64,000 nt of DNA. Source: Hyaloperonospora brassicae. Taxonomy: Eukaryota > Oomycota > Peronosporomycetes > Peronosporales > Peronosporaceae. Under the pieces are notes generated by a model. That model saw only the letters and a list, made by a program, of their open reading frames with translations. It had not been told where the DNA came from and did not search any database. Positions 40,537 through 51,192 of the stretch are shown piece by piece; position 1 is the stretch's first letter, and each line of letters opens with the position of its first letter. The position numbers and the translations under genes are program-made. The stretch lies in NCBI GenBank assembly GCA_947650285.1, contig CANTFL010000143.1:180315-244314 (forward strand). The letters run 5' to 3'.

Positions 40537-41444
40537 AACCCAAAAGAACTAGCACATTGCTAGCCCTATCTGTATCCTAAATTTTGAAACCACGTGTCTC
40601 CCTCTCCCAAAGATCGTCCCCTTGTACCTATGTGGCTTACGCCAAATGCGCTCTCTCTGGAACTTTAGCGTGACCCACACTCGACCGGTATTACATAGAA
40701 CTAGAGATCGAGAGATCATCGAGATCAAGAGCTCAGATCAAGATCGGGAGTTGAGCATAAATTGTAGGCGAACACGCGGTGGGAACCGGATTTGGACTCA
40801 CGTCGATTGTATCATCCGATGGAGACATGGCGATGATCATCGAGCGATTGCACTTGTCCACAACAAGAGTTGGGGCGTCCGAACAGCCAGAGCTGAAATT
40901 ACTCGACGAAGCAAATAACGCCACAGACTTATCGGTTTGGCATCCTACAGCGCTTGATCTGACGTTAGATCGATGGGTGGAGTCCAACGTATCGCAATTC
41001 TGCATAGTGAACAACCCAGTGTGATGAATAAAATGGGGCCACACACTGACAAGATGCGGAGGATGCACAGCTATATCGACACCGTTTTTCGACTAATGTT
41101 CCAGAGGACGATTGTGGCAAAGCGCTCACGAGATTTTACCGCTGAGTAAAGATGTGGGAGCTCTCAGATCGCATGCGTCAGTTAAGTCCGAAAGAGGCTA
41201 TGACTATAGTAATACTTTCTACAATAGTGTCTCACGATCTCGATCTGAGCTCTTGATCTCGATGATCTCTCGATCTCTAGTTCTATGTAATACCGGTCGA
41301 GTGTGGGTCACACTAAAGTTCCAGAGAGAGCGCATTTGGCGTAAGCCACATAGGTACAAGGGGACGATCTTTGGGAGAGGGAGACACGTGGTTTCAAAAT
41401 TTAGGATACAGATAGGGCTAGCAATGTGCTAGTTCTTTTGGGTT
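40537..41444. mobile_element. Palindrome interior with unpaired spacer
   Basis: The LTR arms continue inward as inverted copies (40537-40755 against 41230-41444) of an internal sequence that includes a GATC-rich stretch near 40700-40755. The 475-bp spacer 40755-41230 is unpaired and has open frames on both strands (40779-41024 plus, 40733-41068 minus) that I do not recognise. Confidence 0.8.
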
Positions 41445-42013
41445 TGATTGGCTAACATCAAACAGAGTTCAATTTGCTTTTAAGTACACGTATCGACTTC
41501 TCTTCCGGGTTGTAATATTGGCTACCCGACGTCAAAGGAAGTTTCGTACTTAAATCAAGTGATACCTCTGAATTTTTTGGCCAGGGATTGAGGCCTCTCA
41601 ACGAAAACTTCAACTGCGATCGGACGCAGCAGGAAATTAAAGGCAAAGGTGCACGATCGCTAGACGGCTCAAGTGGTCAGAAGGCTCGCGGATCAAGCGC
41701 CTGCTTCGACAAGGCGATCTCGTAGAGATCAAGGCGATCTCGTAGAGATCAAGGCGGCTCATATCGAGCGCCTTACAAGTACACCCGTTATCGTGTGAAG
41801 GTTTCCACGCGACAACACCAATCCCCACCACGATCAAGCTTGGCATTGACTCGAGTGCACCTGGAAGAGTGCAACCCGCCCCACCAACGAATACACAACG
41901 TGAGCAAAGTATATAGCACGGAATCGGAGTACCCCCTCCGTTAGTCGGTTGTCCGGGTGCCCAGTGAAGAAATGGGATCGACTCCTCAAAAGAGCGATCA
42001 CCACTTCACCACA
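41445..42013 (+). repeat. Family-A LTR, right arm of the 2-kb palindrome
   Basis: The best-preserved family-A copy: it starts TGATTGGCTAACATC and ends CACTTCACCACA, 569 bp. It contains a 20-bp direct duplication (GATCTCGTAGAGATCAAGGC twice, about 41717-41756) that the left arm has only once. Confidence 0.85.
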
Positions 42014-42119
42014 TCTTTGATTACCAGAATGGCGATTATGGCACTTGCAGTAATCTAGTGTTAAATGGCAAGGCACTGATACAATTACTTAGCCTCACTT
42101 TTTTTACATGAAGTCGCGT

Positions 42120-43330
42120 TTAGGAAAATGGTGCATTTTTTTAGGCGACGAAGGTCAGCGAGATACGCGCAATTGACCTGGCGACAAACACATCAAAACT
42201 TTGCCGAGATTAAGCTACACCAAAACATGTACGGTTTCAAGAAGTCTTGGCTACTTTATAGACTCCTATTGAACGCTCAATTGACAGGCGATGAATTTAT
42301 CCAGTGTGTATAAGACATATGTCTCTGCTGAATACTGCATGACGGCCACCTGATTTTTACCTCTGTGCACTCAGACGACCAGCTTACCACCGGAATTTAT
42401 TCAGCTACTGCAATACGACATAACACAGTATTGAAGCCTTTCTTTAAAGAAGCTTGGCGTCGCCAAAACCTTCTTGGTATGCGCGTTGCCATATACAATA
42501 ACCGTAGCTACGTGATGATCCAGGTTAAAGTCATAGTCAAGATGTTGCATGAACATGAACATGGAAATGCCAATTCGACGCGATCCTTGATAGGGGTGGA
42601 CTGCTATGAACTACGGCCAGGATACTGCACGCTGTAGAGTGTAAGTGAGGTGGCAAGGTTTCATATATTTATAACGTTTCAATTTCTTGTGCAATCTACT
42701 TAGGGTGGAGTGAAGCACGCGGCAGGTCATTGCGTTTGCCATGCATTTATCAACGCGCCATACCCATCACACACGACTCCGCGATTATGAAACCGCAAAA
42801 CGGATCGCGCTTTACTATAAAGGCACGACTTAATTTAAGCTGCGCATAGAGCTGACGGACGTCACAGATGGTGAGCTGCTGATTGGTTTCTAATCGAGCG
42901 CCGACTTCGTCGCTGACAAATCAAACAGGAGTTTTTGACGGGCGGCCTCAACTGGCTGAACATAATATCGGTGGGCTGGACAGCGAGGAAGTAGGGCGGT
43001 TCGCGCTTTCCTCGGTAGAAGCAAAGTTTGCTGCTACTTTCGATCCATCATCCGAGCCTTACGGCATTAGGACGATGCTTTGTCAATTCGTAAAGCCGCC
43101 TACGCACCCGGTCGCACTACAAGTGGACGACCAAGCAGCGTTAATTTATTTGGGAGGCGAGATATCGTCGCCGAGAGACATACATCGAAGTACGCCTAAA
43201 TCTCGTCGACGGCTACACCCGGTGTGATGTAGCCGTGGCTCAGTTGGCGCCCTGCTGGATTAGCGAATCTATAAAAAGGCTCATGACGGCAAAAAGCTTG
43301 CTAAATTGTGTGAGGTGGTGCGAAATGGTA
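42120..43330 (+). pseudogene. Copia RT-RNase H relic
   Basis: Plus-strand fragments in Copia order. The frame 42128-42313 has LHQNMYGFKKSWLLYRLL and FIQCV, the 'LHKSLYGLKQ...W' region. 42360-42640 begins VHSDDQLTTG, a decayed V-D-D box, then LLGMRVAIYNN and NANSTRSLIGVDCYE. The frame 42883-43227 has ALSSVEAKFAAT and LQVDDQAALIYLGGE, the RNase H domain. Stops separate the frames and the first residue of the catalytic pair context is changed, so it is inactive. Confidence 0.8.
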
Positions 43331-43890
43331 GAGTCAGCGAAAGGCATGGTCAATTAGAAGAGATGGAAGCGCGATTGAGCGTGAGGCGCGACGTGCGACG
43401 ATAAGGAAGGCGGCTGCTGGATTTGTGTTCGTGTTAAAAAAATATTTTGCGACGTGATATGAGGTAATTGCAAATCAAGTGCGAAGGAAATATAGCGCGT
43501 AAAGAGGGCTAAAGGCATATCGAAAGACAAATAACATAATCATTTTTCTACAATGCTTTAGAATGCTCCTCCATCAATCTCAAACGAGCTATTAATTAAG
43601 CCATATTTATAAATTCATAGTCATTACCCGAAACAGTTACACAGGGTTGCACATAACCTAAAGAAAAGAAGGGCAGTGTAGATAGGTAAAGGACTTATCA
43701 ATTATTATTAAACCGACATTTTTACTGTTCGTCAAGACACTCCGACTTTGCGGCCGACAACGCGGGCAGCAAGCCTGGCATATAAAAAGAAGTTTGTTCG
43801 AATGAAAAAGCAGAAGAGCGGGTTTTAAAACGGAAAGCGCTCTCTATCACGTGGGACGAATACAGCTTTGACGTGTGACATGAGCTGCTG

Positions 43891-44336
43891 TGTAACGGAG
43901 CACTGGTGACTACGTACTATTTGACCAGTACGGAGTTCACTTGCACTGAAAACAGTGATATTCAGTGCCCTGCTAATTGTTGCAACAACACAGAGGAAGG
44001 AAAGGAAACTAATGATCACGCTAGTCTCTGGTAAACGTAAAACTGTTACTTAATATAATTGAGTCCGATCAATCATCATGTCTCTGTTTGTCTTGACTTA
44101 ATTATATTAACCTAACTAAACGTGTCATGACGTCCACTCACCACCCATTGCGCGCGTCTAGCAGCGATTGGTGGGTTGATATCTTCACGATATCAACCAA
44201 TGAGTAGACCCTTCGGTCATCTTCAACAATATCATCATGCTCTGTGATATTGTTGAAAGAATATCCAGACGTAATATTCTTTATTGTCACTTTCATCCTT
44301 AGTGACAATATCAATGTAACGGGCTACCCCGTTACA
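43891..44336 (-). repeat. Gypsy-2 3' LTR
   Basis: 446 bp, TGTAACGG...CCGTTACA. It contains a 16-nt inverted repeat with one mismatch (44050-44065 against 44095-44110) and then five consecutive hairpins between about 44168 and 44336, the last formed by TGTAACGG and CCGTTACA at the LTR edge. Confidence 0.95.
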
Positions 44337-44350
44337 TCACCCCTCCCTTG
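44337..44350 (-). promoter_or_regulatory. Gypsy-2 polypurine tract
   Basis: The minus strand reads AAGGGAGGGGTGA immediately before the 3' LTR, the expected plus-strand primer. Confidence 0.8.
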
Positions 44351-44473
44351 AACTGATAGTCACCGTGTGACTATTTAAACTTTTGTGGCCACCCGTCCGA
44401 TGCCAATGGGACGGGGAGCACTTGTTCGTCAGATCCATTCATTCTGACTTTGCCTCGCAAAGTTTACATATCT

Positions 44474-45332
44474 ATGCAGGGTGATTCAAAGACGACATAG
44501 TCTGCTATCGTGCCAGCCTTTGCGGCAGATGATTCGTCGTCTGCTGCTCGTTCTCTGCCTGCAGCAAGTGTTGCTGCATGCGCATGTGATATCTAACCTC
44601 ATGCACACAGCGACCTCGAGCTAGGGGTCAGCTACTCTGGCGAGTCAAATGTGTCTGACTCGGATAAGCCTTTAAAGGCATCGCGTTGACCCGCGGTGCC
44701 TCGCTCACCAAAATACCTGCCAAACGAAAGGACTCGCGACATAAACTGCAGTCTGTTCAGCAGTGATGATGAATATGGTGATGAGTATAATTACTCATCG
44801 CCGCGATCAACTCGTGCGCTCTCGCACGAGCGCGTTGACGATGGCGCGAGTCGTCGTCATATTGGAATCCATGGCACCGGCAATGATACCACTTCGAAGC
44901 GTGATGAGCTGAAGCAGTGGCGTTTGCCTGAACAGCTCATCGATAGCTTGTCTCACGAGACAAGCCAACACCATCGAATACCATTATTCGATGCGAGCGA
45001 GTTCCATGGCTTGAGCTCCAGCGCGAAGAACTTTCGCGACGAAGAAGAGCTTTTTCTCGATGCTTTCCTAAATCACCAATGGTACAATGGCAACCAAAAG
45101 CGTGACAAGGCTTCGCTTTTGGCTGCACGGAACGCGTTCGTCTAAAATGTCAAGAATTTCGGACGAGAAGGATGGCTCCAAAAACTCGAAGCAGAACGCA
45201 TCAAGTTTAAGAATCGAACACCAACCGCTGCAAGGTACCGGCTGCATCATTTGACGAGTGAGTCAGGTATTCCTTGCCTCACTTGGGGTGATCCTTGTGC
45301 GAGTTGTGTTGGACAACTCGCAATGTGCACAT
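44474..45332 (+). pseudogene. Antisense frame between Gypsy-2 pol and 3' LTR
   Basis: On the strand opposite gag-pol, one reading frame runs from the ATG at 44474 to the TAG at 45330-45332, about 286 codons with no frameshift. It is interrupted only by four in-frame stops (44498, 44594, 44687, 45142-45146). Translation continues sensibly across each: an Ala/Ser-rich start (SAIVPAFAADDSSSAARS), an acidic patch (SSDDEYGDEYNYSS), a Lys/Arg-Leu-rich middle and a Cys-containing end (GDPCASCVGQLAMC). The longest clean stretch is 44690-45143. The frame ends 110 bp short of the pol stop, in a convergent layout. I do not recognise the protein. Confidence 0.7.
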
Positions 45333-45441
45333 AGAGACTTGTATAACCTAAGTTCGCCCTGGGGAAGAGCACACATCTCGGCTGAGATGCGGGACGCGAG
45401 TGCAAACTTGCAATCCGTCTACAAGCGCCAAAAGAGCGTGT

Positions 45442-45885
45442 TTACCGATAGGTCCGAGGACCATTCGGATGAGTCTCGTTGTACTGGTGGACGATACCCT
45501 CAACATCGGCCATCAGCTGGGATTGAGGCTCCCAGTTGTCATAAGATGGTGTATACCCACGCCAGCGGACAAGGTAACTTGTACGCTCCCCGTTCTTCAC
45601 GCGGTGGTTCAAGATACGCTCCACGTGAAAGTGTCGATCACCGCGAGAATCCACAAGTGGATCCGGTGGTGGTGGATAGACAAGTTCCGGCTCAGCTGCC
45701 GGGCCTGCATGAGACTTTAGGTAACCATGGAGCGTTTTAAATCGAGTTAGAAGAGGACGTCGATCACGAATACGATCGTCGACATGACTTGTTGTCGACC
45801 GTGCGACGTCTCCGTACCGATCAGGAGAAAGACCGATCGGATTTCTCGTTCGCTCAGCTTGAGAACGAACGCGAGAAGCCGCCAT
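45442..45885 (-). pseudogene. pol: Gypsy-2 C-terminal chromodomain
   Basis: HFHVERILNHRV, then SYLVRWRGYTPSYDNWEP, a canonical chromodomain (aromatic Y/W/W cage, VRWRGY...NWEP) at about 45500-45625. Such a domain usually binds methylated histone H3 and steers integration into heterochromatin. The frame ends at 45442, which I take as the pol stop. This piece is intact over its whole length. Confidence 0.9.
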
Positions 45886-45889
45886 TTGC

Positions 45890-47420
45890 GCGACGGGCTA
45901 GAGCCGCGGGGATAGTCTCGAGACTGCGTTGCAGAAGGACCAAATTAAGTGTTTGGTCCTTGATCCCAAGAATCGCTTGGGGGTTCTTAAACTTGCTGGT
46001 CATCTCCGTTCTCGGAAGAGGCCTCGTACTGATGGTACGGGCGGAGACGACCAACATAAAACGTAGGATGCGTGCGCATCCTACGAGGCAATACGAACGT
46101 GTATGCATTGCCTTTGCGGTGCAATACACGAAAGGGACCAATGTATTTCAATAGTAGTAAACTACTGCCGACATTAGTGACTACATGTCCAGGTAAGTTT
46201 ACCGGAGACAGTAGTACCAGGTCGTTAACCTTAAACGAAAGAATATTTGCTCTTCCTTTCTTGTCTGCGTTCCGTTTCTGGCGGTGCACCGCATTTGCCA
46301 TGAAGCCCTAAACGAAACGGGCTACCGCCTCTCGAGTCAGCAGGAAGTTCTCTGCTGACTCGTTGTTCTGTCTTATAGTGCGCTTCGTGCGCACAACTAA
46401 TAGATTATTCGTTTCTTCGGCGAGGTTGTCCACTTCCTCGCCGGAATAATCGTTGACGATGCTGAATATCCCAGCATCGTCATCATTGTCTGAAGTAGCA
46501 GCTGCATCATCGCTACTGCTAAGGGATCGACTTCTTCGATGTCGACATTATCGACCGCGACATCGAACGTATCGGCATGTGCGATGATAAGTGATGAGCA
46601 AGAGCCAAAACGGTTTTCGCTCGAGCGAGTCCCTCCCCATTCTTAAACCAGAGTCACTCTGTATTACGGCGGGGAAACATGAGTGACGTAAGCCATTCAC
46701 GTAGAACGATGTATACGTCGTGTACGCATGAACGGAGTTGTTGATGGCGAGTTCGACCATCGGCAAGAACTCACTCCAACTCGATAACGAATGGGCATAT
46801 CCTCGAAGTATTTCTTCGAGGACACGGTTTGCACGTTCTGTCCGACCATCTGTTTCAGGATTGTCAGAGGTTGACATCTCCAACCGTTTTCATAAAGTGA
46901 GGGACAGCGGATTGATAAAACTCCGCCGCAAAATGAGGATAACGATCGGATACGAATTCACGGGGTAATCCGTGGAGTCAAAATATCGTGTCGATGAATA
47001 CATGTGCACAGCCTTGATCCGTGATCGACTCGGGGACCGCATCAAGATTTACTATCTTGCTAAAACGATCGACAAACACAAGAATACAAATATTCTTGTG
47101 AGCGTCTTCTGGAAGCCCGAAGACAAAGTACATGAAAAAGGACTCCCAACATTTTGCTGGTACCGGCAGAGGTTGTTACGGTGCACAGGATGAAGGACTA
47201 GTCTTCATCTATTGGCATACCTTGCAATAACGAATGTACTTGCGGACATTCTGATACTGGCGGGGCCATAAAAAGTCACGACTTACCGTAAGGTAAGTCT
47301 TTCCCTACCAGGATGCCCGCCTGACGGCGCATCGTGACATTCGAACATGGATCGTATACGCAAATCATCATGATCGGGAACGACGACACGAGGCGTGTCG
47401 TCTGCAACTGATGTATAGTA
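45890..47420 (-). pseudogene. pol: Gypsy-2 integrase
   Basis: HDAPSGGHPGRER (frame 47283-47675) gives the His pair of the zinc finger, and YIRYCKVCQ (about 47215-47245) the Cys pair. In the core, the position of the first catalytic Asp reads MYFVFGLPEDAHK (47105-47142), with Tyr instead of Asp. The second Asp survives in VSDRYPHF (about 46940), and the Glu in TDGRTERANRVLEE (frame 46548-46883). The C-terminal part (frame 45987-46301) has a GPFRVL...Y segment of the usual DNA-binding domain. Several stops and frameshifts. Confidence 0.85.
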
Positions 47421-47674
47421 CAGAAGGCCATTGCGAGTCGTGTACCGATTCAAAGAGGAACGGTATAAGGCCGGCAAATCCGACAAGGATTTCCGGGATG
47501 GGATTTCAAGATGACCCATCCAAACGGAGAAGACTTTTATCTTATGCGTATGCCTTCCGCACGTCGTCGAGTAAAGGCGACGACGGCACGCTGAATGACA
47601 GCGCCGCAATAGTGGGTAAGGCCTCACTATTGACCGGTGTAGTCGGCTCGAAATCGGGCAGGCGTGATAACGCA

Positions 47675-48016
47675 TCAGCGACGACGTTCAGGCGTCCTTG
47701 TTGTACTACACGTAGAAGTTATACTCCGCGAAGAGAGACAACCACCTCGCCATTTGTTGCGGCCGTGGGGACTGTTTACGGCAGTGCGCAGTGACGCATG
47801 GTTCGTAAAGACAATGAACGGTCCATCTCCCAAGAGATAGACGCAAAACTTAGCCAGTGCATAATTCATGGCATGGAGTTCCTTGTCCTGCACTGGGTTA
47901 TTGCGTTCGGATGGTTGCAGCTGGCGCGATTGATAGTAGACGACGTGTTCTGCGCCGTCTGTGTCGTATTGCATCAATCCACAGCCGATTACAAAATCGC
48001 TAGCGTCACAGACCAC
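47675..48016 (-). pseudogene. pol: Gypsy-2 RNase H
   Basis: RNase H would remove template RNA. CDASDFVIGCGL supplies the first acidic residue and VQDKELHAMNYALAKF the Glu. The third acidic position, normally the Asp of (Y/F)TDH, reads FTNHASL, so Asp has become Asn. The frame then shifts near the end of the domain. Confidence 0.85.
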
Positions 48017-48049
48017 ATGAAATGGTCTGTCCTGATCTGCAATCGTTTA

Positions 48050-49596
48050 GGTGGCCAATTTCATCAAGCTTTTTCTTGATACCTTCAAAGGAACGCTAGC
48101 ACTCAGCGTTCCATGTCCACTTCACGTTTTCTTGAGTAAACAAGAAATATGAACAGTCATCTCGGCATTGTTGGGCGAATACTTGTCCAAGTACGCCGCT
48201 AGCCCAAGGAACTTCCGGAGTCCCTTGACATCGACTGGCACTGGTCAGTCGGTGATCGCCTTGATCTACCCGGGATCAGGGCGTACGCCGTGTATACCCA
48301 CGATGCACTCAAGAGGTGGTGATTCGCTAGCCGCGAAGATACACTTCTTGAGTTTTGCGTACAACTTATGCTTGCGTATGAGTTGAAGAACCTGACGAAC
48401 GTGAGTTCTGTGAACTTCAACGTCTGTTTTTCAGTTCATAGCCCGGCTATGGACGAACACATCGTCGAAGTAACATGGTGCGAAGTCTCGCACCGGTCTC
48501 AACATATTTGTGACACATCTGTTGAATGTTGCAGGGGCATTGCTCAGCCCCTGTGGCATAACTAGCCACTCCCACAGCATCCCTCTGGGGGTTCACTGCT
48601 GTGAACGGGATGTCCCGTTCACGCATGAGGATCTGATAGAATCCATCCATCAGATCCATGGACGAAAAGATGGTACTCTTTGGCATACCATCTATGATTA
48701 CGTCCTTCCTCGGTATAGGCGTCTAAGCCGGTACCGTTGCAGCATTCAACTTGTTGAATGCGTGCACTATCCGCCACTCTCCTGTAGCCTTTTGCACACA
48801 GAAGGTCGGAGAGCTGTATTGTAAAGTTGATACATCACATGACCTTCCGCCAAGCGATCGGTAAAGAACTTATCGATCTCTTGAACCTGTTCACGAGGCA
48901 GTGGCCACTGTTTTATGACACAGTATTTCGAGCCCGATTTGATCTCGATTCGTGTCGAGTGCCTTTATCTTTGATTAACTCGCACGGCACGGATTCAGGG
49001 AATAAGTACTCGAAATCGATCAAATCCTTATACAAAGGATTTGCCTGAAGCGACTTCCGACATTGAGTCTCATATCTCTCAGTCCAAGTCTTTTCATCGA
49101 TAACGCTTTCGTCCATCGATGAACTGCTGAGAACCCTTTCGGTCTCAGTAAACATTGGTGCCGATCGAATATCGATGACGTACTCGTCCTCCGCGACGAG
49201 TACACAGATCTGCTTGACTTTGCCACTACGCAGATCACGCAAGAACCGTTTTGGTTCTAGCCTTGGCAATTGTATTATCTTCGAAGTTAACTTCGGAGGC
49301 ACGATCAGATCAAGCGTGTAAGCGCCTACGCTTGGTCCGTCATCAACCAAGACATTCATTGTCTCGATTACTTCCTGGCAAGTCACATCCACAGGATCCA
49401 GGAGAGCTTTCTCCACAATATATTGATCATCTACATTGTGTTCTTGTACAGTCGTCCTAATGACCGTACCGCAAGTGAGGCTATCGCACTCCTTCGCAGT
49501 ACACCAACATGAGTGTGGGCGTTCCAAAATATTCCTAAGATCGTCATTTGAGGAACAAGTAGCAGGCCATGATACTGATCGATGCTGCCAGCTCAC
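48050..49596 (-). pseudogene. pol: Gypsy-2 reverse transcriptase
   Basis: The longest surviving frame (48913-49596, 227 codons) covers the protease-RT linker and the start of RT. The next pieces hold STIFSSMDLMDGFYQI (frame 48447-48686) with the first catalytic Asp, and CYFDDVFVHS at about 48445-48475 with the intact Y-x-D-D pair. Frameshifts separate them, for example after TAVNPQRD. The downstream connection domain continues to about 48050. The catalytic residues survive but no continuous enzyme does. Confidence 0.9.
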
Positions 49597-49599
49597 CCT

Positions 49600-49974
49600 T
49601 GGCCCGTATCTCCTGAGCCAAGGTAGTCCTAGAATGACATCAAACTTGTCATCCAGGTCGAGTACGATAAATTAGTCATCGTACTGCTCATCTTTCAACG
49701 TGTAGTGGATTCCGACTATACGTTTCTTCACAGTGATCGATGCGCCTGTCGCAAGTCGCACCGTCATTCTCGTCGGAGGGATCTCCCGCTCCTCAAAGTG
49801 GATACTTCCAGCCTCTAGTGACTGGCAACATACAAAGTTGTTCGACGCCCCGCAGTCAACCAGGGCGCAAAGTGACAAGTCGTTTGTCACTTCCAATGTC
49901 AAGGTGATGAGGGACACTTCATCACCAGGTGCAGATACACACAGTGACTGTATGTCGGGAGCAACCCTTGTCAA
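49600..49974 (-). pseudogene. pro: Gypsy-2 aspartic protease
   Basis: The frame 49672-49974 contains ALVDCGASNNFVC (about 49835-49861), an aspartic-protease active-site motif with Cys at the usual Ser/Thr position of D-S/T-G, then VRLATGASITV and an acidic end. The following FDVILGLPWL-type segment continues across a stop into the next frame. The enzyme would cut the Gag-Pol precursor. Confidence 0.8.
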
Positions 49975-50130
49975 GAGATTTGCAAATTCTCTCGATGTTA
50001 ATAGATCAGTAGGGTGCTCCGCCCCTATTGGCCCGGACCATTTTTTGACGGTCCGCTTCGCTTTTGCGGCTTTGCAACAGTATCAGACCCTATTCCTCCA
50101 GTTCTTCCAACTGGTGGACGGCTACTTCGC

Positions 50131-51046
50131 TTAGCACTTGGGTTCTGAGCGGGGGATACTGCATTCGAATGTATAGTGTCCCAGCTTATGACAGCAATTG
50201 CATCTCACCATTCGCTTGTCATTCACAGGGCAAGGTTTCTCGCCCTCAACGTGACAGAGGTCCATTGATTCTGGACATCTGACCGCTGATCGTCTTTGTG
50301 GACGATAGGGTGTAAGAGTAGTGTGAGCCTGTCTCACACTAAAGTCTTCCTGCTCCGCGGTGTAGATCGCTTCGAAGAGTGACTTTAGCTCCCCGCGAAA
50401 CAGGTGGTCCCAGACAGGACCATCTACAGCACCTTAAATGAATACTGTGATCCATAAAAAATCCCTCACAGGGTTCACTACCATGCAGCTTGCAAGGTAG
50501 CGCACATGCTGAGCGTAATCGTAAACCTTACGCTTACCCTGTGTGATTTTGAAGAGTTTAGAGAGAGTCCTGAACTATGCCTTGGGAGGCTCAAACGTCT
50601 CACTGACAGCGTCTTGAAGACTTCTAACGACTCAAACACGTTCGGGTCGTGTAACTTGAGTATCAGGGCCCAATTCCTGGCGTCCCCTGCCATGTAAGAC
50701 TGAGCTAATGCGACTTGCATTCGCTCGTTGTCGATGCGACGGGCCTCGATGGCACCGACGACCTCGACGAACCATCTTAACAGGGAGTCTTCCTCGACTC
50801 TCCGGTACTTGGATATCTCTAACTTCAGAGACTCCTGTCGACGCTCACGCGTCGAGCTTGCGGCCTGAGACTGATGCTGTCTCAGTTCTTCCGTCCGCTG
50901 GTGATCTTGTTGTCGCAACAAGTCACCTGTGCTCGCGACTCGTCAAGTTCTCGCTGCAAGAACTTGCTGATGGCGGAATACTGCAGGTCTATATCCCTTG
51001 TGGATAGCATGGCCTAGATAGCTTCCTCGCCAACGGTCGAACTCAT
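50131..51046 (-). pseudogene. gag: Gypsy-2 gag
   Basis: Gag would form the capsid that packages element RNA. The likely start is the ATG at 51046 (MSSTVGEEAI), about 146 bp inside the 5' LTR. There is a stop at codon 11 and a frameshift near 50930. The frame then runs through a retrotransposon-gag domain (RWFVEVVGAIEARRI, QSYMAGDARNW) and breaks again near 50460-50520. The C-terminal piece 50131-50337 has a perfect CCHC knuckle, CNCCHKLGHYTFEC (C-x2-C-x4-H-x4-C), which binds nucleic acid. Broken at three or more places. Confidence 0.9.
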
Positions 51047-51180
51047 TCGTTCGATAGCACTCTATTCAACATCGCTCAAATAAGAGTAGCTTCCACGAGC
51101 TCCGTGAAATCTGTCGCCTTCGACTTCGTCCAACATGTTCATGTTAGGCGATGCGAGTTTGGTCCTTGGACGGACTACAA

Positions 51181-51192
51181 AGTGATACCAGG
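51181..51192 (-). promoter_or_regulatory. Gypsy-2 primer binding site
   Basis: Two bases inside the 5' LTR, the minus strand reads TGGTATCACT. TGGTATCA is complementary to the 3' end of initiator tRNA-Met, the usual minus-strand primer for many Ty1 and Ty3 elements. Confidence 0.75.
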
